Below the pieces are notes generated by a model, which worked only from the letters and a program-made list of their open reading frames with translations, searched no databases and had not been told where the DNA came from. A DNA stretch of 64,000 nt, taken from NCBI GenBank assembly GCA_029449235.1, contig JANATG010000006.1:1674001-1738000 (forward strand), given 5' to 3'. Of the stretch, positions 11,740 through 20,636 are shown piece after piece (the first letter of the stretch is position 1; the number at the start of each line of letters is the position of its first letter). The stretch comes from Linnemannia schmuckeri. Taxonomy: Eukaryota > Mortierellomycota > Mortierellomycetes > Mortierellales > Mortierellaceae. A program made the position numbers and the translations under genes.

Positions 11740-13734
11740 CTACCTTGATCGATCAGCAAGTAAAGTGGCAAGGGGAAACAGCTTCATAAAAGATCGCAAC
11801 CTTGGCTCCTGCTGTGGGTCTGGACCACCCTCTTGAACATAATACCCCTCCATCCCCATCACCCTCCTCACCGACCATCTCGCTACCATCCAAAGCATCT
11901 CTGGCAATCCAATGCGGTGATCGATGCCTTGGAACCCAATAGTCCTGAGCTGAGAAAGCGTCGCAAGCTCGGATAATCCAGACTCCAGCGAAAGCTCCAG
12001 ACATCCTGAAAAAAAGCTGCTAGCTCGTCCTCGGTAACAGAGCCCTCTGACAAACTCGTTCGCGTAACGCCCAGGTAAGTCTCCCCTCGAAAACTGACCA
12101 AACCCAATGTCCAAGTAGGTCAGCTCAGTCAACAGTGCCAACCTTTGGTAAATCTGTCGCTGAACTGAAAATGACTCTGTCTTCTTATTGACAGCTTCTC
12201 GCTCTTCATCTGTCTCTGGTTCCGTCCTCGACTCGTGCCGCATCTTGTCCAGAACATGCTCCTGGGCAAGCGTCAACCTAGGCACTCCTCGGATGGCACA
12301 GTGTAGTTCCTGAAGTCCAAGACATGTCCAGTAGGGCTCCTGAAGAACGTCACTGCTCAGAACCTCGTGGCCTTCTCCCATGCAGTGAGTCAGCCTTGAA
12401 CACTCAACGAAAAGCTGGTTCATCTCCTGATGACACGGCTCCTTGAGGTCAAAGCGGACCGACTCTAGGCTCTTGCATGTCCTACCCAGCTCTGCCACAA
12501 GATCTCCCGTAGCAGCTCCAAGGTGCAAGCGAACCAAATGCGGCATCGAGTGTACGAAGAGTGCTATCGTCGGGTTCTCGCGGCTTGTCGGACAGAAAAA
12601 CACCTGGAGTGGGTAGTCCTGCGTAAAAGATCCGAAATCCTGAAGATCATTCGCATATCCTCTGTCGTCATAGCTTGATAACGAGAGATGCTCCAATGAA
12701 GGCATCGCGTCCAAGGCTTCTTTGAGTTCTCGATGATACAACCCTGGCAACGTCAATTTTTTCAGTCCTATGAGCCGAATCTTGCCAGCCACGAAATCCG
12801 AGAAGCGAACGGCCACAAGTGTCTCCAGATTGGAATGTTCAATGATCTCATCCGACGCGGCCGGGTTAGAGCCCAAGAGAGTTCCTCCAAGTGTGAGGTG
12901 CTGGAGTCCTGAGAACGCCTTCAAAATTGATCGCAGGTGAGGGACTCTGATGGCGCAATGGAAGTATAAGGTGCGAAGCGTACTGCAAGTGTCGAAAGCA
13001 GTATGATCCACCTCTAGCAAACTTACGGTCGGACAAACATATGTTGTGATGTGTGGGAAGAGACGTCCAAGTCGGGGGAGCACGAATTCGACGATGCCTT
13101 TCCCGAGTTCGAGCTGTCGCACCTGAGTCAATGGGGCAAAAGACTGAAGGAGATACGCCTCTGTCGCCGGGTCATCGGTTATTGATTTGAATCCCCAGAA
13201 GGTTGGTGCACTAGTAGCAGATTTGAACTCGATCGATCGCAGACGAGGGTTGTTGAAGACCAATTGCCAGCAGAGTTGTGACCGAAGTGTCATTATTCGT
13301 TTGTAGAGCTTAGAAGGCGACTTGTTGAGTGGGATGTGGAATATACTGTCCGGTACTGTCATCTCACTCGGGATCTCGTCAAGTAAAGACGCTTTGTTGG
13401 GATATGTCCACTCGTTGAATCGTCCTCCGAAGACAAGTGATTCGAGGTTGGTGATGTTGGACGAGATGGCGGTCGACAAGAGCCAGCGTTCGCTAATCGA
13501 CAGATGTCGGATGTGGTGGGGATGAGCGAGATGAAGTGGCGCCCTGAATAGTTTTGGGTTGTCATTAGGATGGGGTCGAAGGAGGCGAATCCATGGTTTC
13601 TTTGAGTCGTCGACGGTCCTCCAGAAGTAGGGTGTGAATATTTCACACCATTGTCGACACACTTGGGTGCAAGGTAGATAGGATGAAGGGTCGCAAAATG
13701 AGGCGATCAATAGCAGTACTTCTGGTATGAGCAT
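11740..13734 (-). CDS. F-box/LRR protein (664 residues), intact
   Basis: Single exon. I start it at ATG 13732-13734 because the F-box begins there (MLIPEVLLLIASFCDPSSY) and both neighbouring pseudogenes start at the homologous ATG. The open frame runs further upstream but only through low-complexity leader. Residues 1-45 are the F-box with CTQVCRQWCEIFTPYFWRTV, followed by DDSKKPW. About fifteen irregular leucine-rich repeats follow, including LRQLELGKG-type, LRTLYFHCAI, LEHLSLSSYDD and LVRLHLGAAT. The C-terminal signature is GFQGIDHRIGLPEMLWM, then a subfamily tail with EGYYVQEGGPDPQQEPRL rather than the LRPD tail of other copies. Likely an SCF substrate adaptor by family knowledge; the target is unknown. 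It is the intact member of a three-copy tandem block. Confidence 0.9.
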   Translation of the reverse strand: MLIPEVLLLIASFCDPSSYLPCTQVCRQWCEIFTPYFWRTVDDSKKPWIRLLRPHPNDNPKLFRAPLHLAHPHHIRHLSISERWLLSTAISSNITNLESLVFGGRFNEWTYPNKASLLDEIPSEMTVPDSIFHIPLNKSPSKLYKRIMTLRSQLCWQLVFNNPRLRSIEFKSATSAPTFWGFKSITDDPATEAYLLQSFAPLTQVRQLELGKGIVEFVLPRLGRLFPHITTYVCPTVSLLEVDHTAFDTCSTLRTLYFHCAIRVPHLRSILKAFSGLQHLTLGGTLLGSNPAASDEIIEHSNLETLVAVRFSDFVAGKIRLIGLKKLTLPGLYHRELKEALDAMPSLEHLSLSSYDDRGYANDLQDFGSFTQDYPLQVFFCPTSRENPTIALFVHSMPHLVRLHLGAATGDLVAELGRTCKSLESVRFDLKEPCHQEMNQLFVECSRLTHCMGEGHEVLSSDVLQEPYWTCLGLQELHCAIRGVPRLTLAQEHVLDKMRHESRTEPETDEEREAVNKKTESFSVQRQIYQRLALLTELTYLDIGFGQFSRGDLPGRYANEFVRGLCYRGRASSFFSGCLELSLESGLSELATLSQLRTIGFQGIDHRIGLPEMLWMVARWSVRRVMGMEGYYVQEGGPDPQQEPRLRSFMKLFPLATLLADRSR

Positions 13735-14048
13735 CGACGGATGGCAAAGGAGTGGTGTCCTGGGCGACGGCGACGGTGAAAGAGTGGAGGGGTTGTAAAG
13801 GAAGAAGCAAAAAGGGACTGAAAGAAAGAACTGACAGAGGAGCATAAAGCAACAGTGAGGAATATGAACAAAATAATGAGATTGCCATCACAATTGAACG
13901 ATAAAACGACACATCTCGTGAACTCGATAATTTTGAAGACAAGGCGCGTCAGTGGTCAAAAGTATCTAAAACAGCAAAAACATGAGAGGAAGTAGGTCCA
14001 TGAACTGGCTACACTGCCTATGTATTCTCGTGATGTATCCTATCCGAT
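13735..14048. other. Leader of the minus-strand F-box gene and spacer
   Basis: The part next to 13734 is the pyrimidine-rich leader and promoter of the minus-strand F-box gene. The rest lies before a reversed pseudogene fragment. No other feature was recognised. Confidence 0.5.
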
Positions 14049-15334
14049 TTGTCACTTATTACCTCCGCCAGCTTCATTTACGACTCACTCGCCAAACTAC
14101 AGGATCTGGAAGAGTTGGATGGCGAATTCGAAGGACCCGACCTCAATCGCCTGGTAGAACAGCATCGCCACCTCAAGCGCCTTTATAACCATGGATATCT
14201 GACACATTACAAAAGCGTTCCTTTAAGGACATTCACATAACCTGTCTGGTTCAGCACCTCAGTTTCCATTAGGTCCCTCATTTTCTTCATCCTGATAAAG
14301 AGGCCACCGAACATGGACTTTCTTCGAGTCGACTGCACTATTATGAGAGGACAAATGCAGTGGCGATGCCAAGTCGTCCCAAGGCCTTCACGTCCATATT
14401 CAAGTTATGACGAACGTCGACCATCGGTTTGCGACGGGATTCCTGCCTTGGCTGCCCGAGTTGATCGAGTCCAGCCCAGCGATGTTATGGCGCGAGACTG
14501 CCAAAGCTTCAACTGAGAAACTTGAAGCTGGAGACCATTCACCAAATATAAGACTGGAGGGATCTCCAACGACACTACAGTGTCTTGCCCGAGTTCAATG
14601 TCGCCAGTCTGTCCTTGTAGTTATTGTCGAGTCTCAAAACTCTCAGTGTCATACACTACAGAATTGCTGCGCAGCACTTGGGAGACCATCTTTGGGATTG
14701 TCCAGGCTTTGAGGTGTTCAGGTATCAGATCGTCGGAGCGCCAACTATGAGAAAGTCTGATCACGCGATACTCGACACGTTGTCTGCAATAGAATCCATC
14801 TTAGAAGGAACGACTAGCTCTTCTCAGGATCTCTAACATATCAAGGCGACTTTAAAGAAATACTAACGGTGGGTACACCTGCACAAAATCGTCTATGAAA
14901 GACTGGCTAGCCTGATCCATCCAACAGTCCTGGATCTGGGATGGGAGTCAAGAGATGCCTAGAGGCTGAAAGAAACCGTTGTTCGACCATCCAATACCTG
15001 GTCTGAGGCGCCTATCCACAGGTCTCTGGAGCCCTCGCTTGCAACTGATTTGAATCGACTAGCCCTTTGAAGAAGCTGGAGATGTTGAGGTTTAATGGGT
15101 GTGAACCACAGGATCGGGAAACCACAAATCGAGTGGATGGCCAAGAGCTGGCCCCGCTTAAATGCGCGATGGCATGCTTCGACCGAATTGCATCTGAATA
15201 GAGTCTCTTTTCCCCACGAACTGTGCTGCGAGAATACATGCGCACCCTGCGACCGGATATTGTTCATGCAGGTTCTTGTTCTCATGGTCTTTTCTACGCA
15301 TCAAAGGTGGTCTTGCCTATGGGGTTTTTGCTAA
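14049..15334 (+). pseudogene. F-box/LRR pseudogene in opposite orientation, 5' half missing
   Basis: On the plus strand the family repeat region begins abruptly at about 14049 with SFIYDSLAKLQDLEELDGEF. This aligns with the IYDTLSKLTSLSELE segment (middle) of the intact gene at 18391-20271. Then follow FLPWLPELIES, FEVFRYQIVGAPTMRKSD and the C-terminal signature GVNHRIGKPQIEWMAKSWPRL near 15095-15160. Next comes an ELREYMRTLRPD-like tail that is frameshifted. Pieces sit in at least three frames with stops between. The F-box and first repeats are absent. It is the only decayed copy on the plus strand in this cluster, so it was inverted or came from another subfamily: its signature is closer to the genes at 18-23 kb than to its neighbours. 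Confidence 0.82.
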
Positions 15335-16003
15335 AATAAATTATTGCATTTCCATCTCTTTCCCTTTTTTGGGGGGGGGATTGGTCTTAGCCAATTGTTA
15401 ATAAGCAATTGCATCAGATGCAGGATGAATGACCTCGAAGGCCATGAAGACGGTGTAGAAAGTACTTGGCATAACACAGTCGATGGGTCATCACAAACGC
15501 GTTGCCTCCTCTCGTGGGAGGAAAACTGACTGAGCAGTAAACAAGGGCAGTAAACAAGAGCAGTAAACAAGAGCAGCTTCCATGCGACAGTTGCTTTGGA
15601 TGAATGAGCCCAGACCATCTTTTTTCCTGCAAGAGAAAACATGGTAAGCACCAGAGTAAGAGAAAACTTGATCTGGTCCATGCATGTTTGTAAGGGAAAA
15701 AGTAAAAAAAAAAAGGCTTGCCGCTATTTCTTCTGTTGTTTGTTTTCCTCCTTTGCTGTTCATTCGACCTTCTCTCCCACGACCTATGCAACAAAAGGCA
15801 ATGCCCGTCATATGATAATCAGCCCTGTTTTTTTTTTTTTTTTTTTTTTTCGATAAAAAATTCATCCTCATCCCAGTGTGTGTCTTCCCATTTTTTTTTT
15901 TCTTTCTTTCTTTTCTTTTCATTTCATTTCTTTCCTTTCCACGTTTAAGCTGCCCCTCTTTCCGTACATTCTCTCTTTCCAACGTCTCACCTGCTTGTTC
16001 AAC
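15335..16003. other. Promoter and leader of the alpha/beta-hydrolase gene, with homopolymer tract
   Basis: The stretch contains a 23-base T-run (15828-15850) and a CT-rich leader up to the ATG at 16004, a pattern shared by many genes of this window. A short tandem (GTAAACAAGAGCA-like, 15538-15570) is also visible. Long open frames on either strand are low-complexity Phe/Lys and are not genes. Confidence 0.5.
15828..15850. repeat. Poly(T) tract, 23 bases
   Basis: Uninterrupted T-run about 150 bases upstream of the hydrolase start codon. Such dA:dT tracts commonly mark nucleosome-free promoters in fungi; that role is inferred. Length may vary between reads or strains. Confidence 0.8.
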
Positions 16004-17433
16004 ATGGCCCCATTCGCTGACGACCGCACCATCAAGTACTATCAGCTGGGCGACTTTGAGCTCCAGTCTGGCGAGATTCTGCCCTCAGCCTACATCGCCT
16101 ATCTGACATATGGTTCGCCCACCAACCCCTGCATCCTCTACCCCACCTGGTATTCCGGCACCATCGTCGCCGGAAACGAATGGCTCATCTCCACCCCCGA
16201 GCATCCTCGTCGAGCCCTTGACCCCGAAAGGTATGAACAAAATTAACTGCCTTGACCCCTTTTGTTTTATTTCACTCTTATTGTCTAAGGTAAACCTCGG
16301 ACCATTGGGTTGTGGAGGTAACCTAAAAAAAAGACCCTTTTTTTCTCACATGAGTTTTACTCCTCCTGTCCTCCGAAAATTTCATTGTTCTGTTCAACCA
16401 GGTACTTTATAGTCGTACCTGCTCTGTTTGGAAACGGCGAATCCACTTCACCCTCCAACACCACTGGCCCCAAAGGAGGGGTCAATATGCCCAAGACAAC
16501 CTTCTACGACAACGTCAAGGCGCAACACCAGCTTTTGACCCAAGGTCTGGGGATTACCGACCAGATTGCTGTTCTGGGTTGGAGCATGGGAGCCGGACAA
16601 GCCTTCCAGTGGGCGTCCCAATACCCCGACATGGTAAAGCTCGCTGTGCCCTTTTGCGGCTCGGCTCGAACGTCATTCCACAACTGGGTCTTCCTCGAGG
16701 CCGTCAAGGGTGCCATTCTTGCCGACACTGAGGGTTATTGTGGAGGTCGATACATGGAAGAGAAAGGTCAGCAACCCATTGTCGGACTCAAGACTTTGGG
16801 AAGAGTGTATGCCGGATGGGGATTCAGCCAAACGTTTTATCGTGAAAAAGGATTTGAGAAGTACTATGGCATTGAAGGTCTCGAGAGGGTGATGGTCGAG
16901 TTCTGGGAGAAGTGGTCAACGAGCAAGGATGCTAACAATATGCTTCACATGCTTTGGACTTGGCAGCATGGTGACATCTCTGCGCAGCCCCTCTATGCTG
17001 GTCAGTCTGGGCTCGCAGAAGCAGGTCATCGTCTTTCCCACCGTGGTCTGGGCCGTCCCGGCGCTGGATCTCAGCAGGATGAGGATGCCTTTCAGAGAGC
17101 GCTGAAGGGTATCCAGGGCAAGGTCTTGATCATGCCTTGCGATAACGACCTCTACTTCCCTCCCGAGGACAGTCAGATTGAGAAGGACTACATTGGCGAC
17201 AATGCCGAACTGAAGGTCATTAAGAGCATCTGGGGTCATTGGGCTGGAGGTCCAGGAGACAGCAAGGAGGATGTCAAGTTTCTTGACGACTCGATCTATG
17301 TAAGTAACATGTTCACGAAGGAAAAACCTATTGATGCTTGAGCAGGTTGAGTGATGGTATGCATGACTGATCACATCTCCCTTTTTGTCATCTTTTTTTC
17401 TTCTAGACTTTCTTCAAACAAAATGATTTCTAA
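16004..17433 (+). CDS. Alpha/beta-hydrolase, homoserine O-acetyltransferase-like family
   Basis: Three exons: 16004-16230, 16402-17299 and 17407-17433, giving 383 residues. Introns of 171 and 107 bases have GTATGA and GTAAGT donors and CAG/TAG acceptors. Joining them keeps frame, and the last exon encodes only TFFKQNDF. The N-terminus has the family opening YYQLGDFELQSGEILPSAYIAYLTYG. The nucleophile elbow GWSMG puts the catalytic Ser at residue 137. The acid is probably the Asp of NDLYFPP (residue 325) and the base the His of WGHWAGGPG (residue 355). This is the order and spacing of the MetX-type acyltransferase/hydrolase branch. No signal peptide, so likely cytosolic. True homoserine acetyltransferases and many uncharacterised fungal hydrolases share this layout, so the substrate is not assigned. 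It stands alone between F-box clusters. Confidence 0.9.
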
Positions 17434-18390
17434 GACAGCGCTCTTGTGGATGGACGCCATTTCTTTCTTCTTCCTATAGCTTAGCAAGCAAGCTTTGACG
17501 ATGATATTTGCAAATAAAAAATGGCAGCTTCGCACTTATCTCTACTGATACGGGTATTAACTCTTTTCTACTGGTACAAACTACTTCTTGTATCCCGCTA
17601 CAACTGCCTCAAGAACATGAGGCAATTTACTGCTGAAGAGGTACAAGTCAATTGGACAACAGCATTGAGATGAATTTGAGGCCATGCGATGCGGGAAGAA
17701 ATATATGAAAAGTTTATGCTAGGGCCCAGGGAACCATTGAAATCAAATAGCTTGGTTTGGACACTTTCCCTCTCCTTCCTTCCTTTCTTTCTTCCTCCCA
17801 CAACAATTGTTTCCACTCGGCCTTCGAAAGACGAGCCTCTCATTCCCCCCTCTTCATCCCTTCCACTTCCACCCTACTTCCCTCAATTCAAAAACAATTT
17901 GTCTGCCTTCGATATCCTCGGCCTTTACCTGACACGGTATTGGCTCTGAATTTCATTCGATTTTATCGTCCTTAACGATCTCTATCAAATTTAACGTCAA
18001 AATTACGATCTTACCATACATGGATCCGGAAAATGAAAGGAGGAACTCAATGGCCCCAAGATCAACATGAAAAGGCCTGTCCAACTATTCGATTGCTGTG
18101 TGAGCCCCAGAGGTCTGGTCTGATGTTTGTTTTTGGTTAGACCTTGTCAGCTACAGAGGATTTGCTTAACAAAATACTCATAATTGACAAGGAACTAACC
18201 AAAAACAGCAACAGACCAGACCTCTGGTGAGCCCAAGTGTTTCAAAATACGAACATCCACCCACCAGCAAATCTAATTGTTCAAAAGTACAAAAGCCTCA
18301 TATTTAAAATAAAAGAGTATTTATTTAACAGGAATTATCTCTCAATGCTACAGTAAAAAAACACCTCCATGTCACATCCTTTCTTTCATG
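17434..18390. other. Intergenic region holding a MITE
   Basis: Apart from the MITE at 18108-18226 I see only the 3' flanks of the two convergent genes. The sequence just right of 18300 is A/T-rich and includes TTTATT (18319-18324 region), the minus-strand polyadenylation signal of the F-box gene ending at 18391. Confidence 0.5.
18108..18226. mobile_element. hAT-like MITE, 119 bp, with 8-bp target duplication
   Basis: The element begins CAGAGGTCTGGTCTG and ends with its exact reverse complement (15 of 15). Inverted similarity then continues inward with one gap and few mismatches through TTTTTGGTTAG and CCTTGTCA, giving arms of about 44 bases around a loop of about 30. It is flanked on both sides by the identical octamer GTGAGCCC (18100-18107 and 18227-18234). 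Terminal repeats starting CAG with 8-bp target duplications are hallmarks of the hAT superfamily. It is far too short to code for a transposase, so it is non-autonomous. The perfect duplication and near-perfect arms suggest recent insertion. Confidence 0.85.
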
Positions 18391-20271
18391 TCATGAAAGC
18401 TTGTACAACGTCTCATGAACAACATCCGGCCTCAACATCTGCATATACTCTCGCAACTCTGTCCGTTTGGCATCCGGCTCAACCCTCGGAAAAATATCAA
18501 CATGAATCCCACGCATGACTTTCAGCTTTGGCCACTGCACCGCTATCCAGTCCAGCTCAACTTTCTCCATCCTGTGGTCGACCCCCTCAAACCCAAACAC
18601 CTCCAGATCTTTCAATGTCGAGAGTTGATCAAATCCCGAGACTAATGTCAAGTCCAGTGTGCCGTCGATAGGTGGCGCGTACCAGGTATAATACTCGTCA
18701 TCGGGTTCGTCGTAGACGTCGTCGTACACGTCGTCGCCATCGATTCTTGTCTCCAGGTGACTTGTGATCGACCGCCACTCTTGTCCAAGCTCCAGGACCC
18801 GGAGTTGTGTCATTGTCGAGATCTGTTTGTACACCTTGCGATACCGTTCCTGATTCCGATAGATCTCGTCAAATAGGCCCATTTCCTCAGCTGATGTTGT
18901 TGTCGCTGTCGGACCTTGTCCATCATCACCACCACTCTCAGAATCTACGGACAGCAAGCGGTTCAATACACTAGAGTTTACCTCGTCCAGCCAATACATC
19001 CCGACAATCTGACACCGGAACGTCTCCAGTCCAAGACAGACCAAATCACAGTTCATAAAGCTGTCACCCATCATCTTGTGCGCCGCCGTATCCAGAATCC
19101 TCAGCGACGGACATCCTGTCAACAGCGGCACTACAACATCGATCGTCCGCCGAATCGCCCGAGGATCATAATCGCTACCAAATGTGTCCAGTTCCCGAAC
19201 CGTCTCCAGATGCTTGCAATGCTCCACCAGGGTCTGCGACATCTGCAGCTGCAGATCCTCACACGAAAACTCTCGCAGCTCAGGCACCCAAGGGAGAATC
19301 GCCATCATAATCCGATAATCCATAAATCCCCTGCTGCGAAGACACAGTCGCCGCAGAGACCGACTCGGTGTGTTGTCCATCACGGCCTTGGCCTCCACTG
19401 CTGCCTCATGATCGTTCTGAAAAAATTCCTGGTTGAATCCTCCCGAGAGCAGTAACGATTCTAGATTCGGCAGGTGTCGCAAAAGACTAAACACGCATCG
19501 TGCATCCGTCTCACAAAAGAGCTCCACTTCCTTGAGGCTTCCTCCCGTAAAGGTCTTGTGGAGCAGCCATCCATCACGACTCGTCAGCTTGAACCTTCCC
19601 GGTGCGCGTAATATTTCCAATTGCGGTGCTGCTTCCAGAAGCTTGTTAAAGTCTGCCGCAACATCGTTAATCTCCAGTTCGGAAAGACTCGTCAATTTGC
19701 TGAGGGTGTCGTACATGATGGACGTGATTGATGTTGGTTCGAGGGACAAAGCGAGTGAGGTTGTGGGTCTTGGGAGAGACTGGTCTATTCGCAGGATTGT
19801 CAACGTAGTTTGATTTTGGAGTGCCAGTCTCCAGGCAGACTCGACAAGCGCCGTGCGATCCTCGCTGCCCGTCGAGAGTGAAGACCAGTAGTGGTCCTTT
19901 GGAGAGAAGGCAAAACGAAGAGTACAGAGTTGGCCTGAGGGGGTTCCGGTGCTGGTGGCTGCGTTAATCATGCTCCGATTTCGAAGGTCGAGGTGTTGAA
20001 TAAATCGCCCGTATTTCCCAAACATATACTGTATCAACCCATCATCTTCGTTGTCGTTGTCGTTACTCCTGTGGTCCTTGAGGAACCTGGGCCAGGCAAG
20101 GGTGCTGTCATCAATGGAGCGCCAAATGTGCGGGACAAATACTTGGTTCCAGAAGCGGCAGACTTGGATACATTGAAGGAGGTCGCGGTGGGTGAGGGTT
20201 GGTACAAGAAAGGTCAAAAGCTCAGGTAAGGAGGTAAAAGTCCTCGAGGCTTGGGTTTGCTCAGCCGACAT
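18391..20271 (-). CDS. F-box/LRR protein (626 residues), intact
   Basis: Single exon from ATG 20269-20271. The F-box occupies about residues 14-55: LPELLTFLVPTLTHRDLLQ, CIQVCRFWNQVFVPHIW, then RSIDDSTLAWPRFL. The body is a series of leucine-rich repeats such as LSELEINDVAAD, LPNLESLLLSGG and LRRLCLRSRG. Around residues 515-540 lies a short acidic Asp/Tyr-rich insert (DGDDVYDDVYDEPDDE). The C-terminus has the best form of the family signature, VFGFEGVDHRMEKVELDWIA, and the tail TELREYMQMLRPDVVHE. It is divergent from the intact gene at 20637, and the two share a 365-bp upstream region. SCF adaptor role is by family knowledge; the target is unknown. Confidence 0.92.
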   Translation of the reverse strand: MSAEQTQASRTFTSLPELLTFLVPTLTHRDLLQCIQVCRFWNQVFVPHIWRSIDDSTLAWPRFLKDHRSNDNDNEDDGLIQYMFGKYGRFIQHLDLRNRSMINAATSTGTPSGQLCTLRFAFSPKDHYWSSLSTGSEDRTALVESAWRLALQNQTTLTILRIDQSLPRPTTSLALSLEPTSITSIMYDTLSKLTSLSELEINDVAADFNKLLEAAPQLEILRAPGRFKLTSRDGWLLHKTFTGGSLKEVELFCETDARCVFSLLRHLPNLESLLLSGGFNQEFFQNDHEAAVEAKAVMDNTPSRSLRRLCLRSRGFMDYRIMMAILPWVPELREFSCEDLQLQMSQTLVEHCKHLETVRELDTFGSDYDPRAIRRTIDVVVPLLTGCPSLRILDTAAHKMMGDSFMNCDLVCLGLETFRCQIVGMYWLDEVNSSVLNRLLSVDSESGGDDGQGPTATTTSAEEMGLFDEIYRNQERYRKVYKQISTMTQLRVLELGQEWRSITSHLETRIDGDDVYDDVYDEPDDEYYTWYAPPIDGTLDLTLVSGFDQLSTLKDLEVFGFEGVDHRMEKVELDWIAVQWPKLKVMRGIHVDIFPRVEPDAKRTELREYMQMLRPDVVHETLYKLS

Positions 20272-20636
20272 GAGCTCTGCTTTGTTATTTTTCGTGGGTA
20301 AGATGATGAGGAATGGAATGGGTTGGAGAAGAGGAAGAAAAGAAACTTAAGAAGAAGAGGAGAGTGGGAGAGGAAGTGGAAGTGAAAATGAATACATGGA
20401 AGAAAACAAACGTGCGGCAAGAACACAAACGATAACATGCTTTTTCACGTCACTGTTGAATGTTGAGTGTGTGTGTGTGCAGTTTGTTTGGGGGACAATG
20501 GACAGAGTGTATCTATCTGACCCTATTGTGGTTTGTTTGTTGCATCTTTACAAGGCAACAAAAAAGCATCTTCCTTCTTTTCTTTCTTTCCTTTCTTTCC
20601 TTCAAACTCTCACACATCCGCACCTCGACGCACAGG
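20272..20636. promoter_or_regulatory. Shared divergent promoter of two F-box genes
   Basis: The 365 bases between the two divergent starts contain CT-rich leaders on both strands (purine-rich near 20330-20400 for the minus gene, TTTCTTTCTTTCC near 20575-20605 for the plus gene). Any upstream element must serve both genes or one each. No specific binding site was identified. Confidence 0.5.

Noticed and set aside
15491..15982. 163-codon Lys/Arg-rich open frame on the minus strand
   Set aside because: Made of the complement of T-rich promoter tracts; no protein-like composition.
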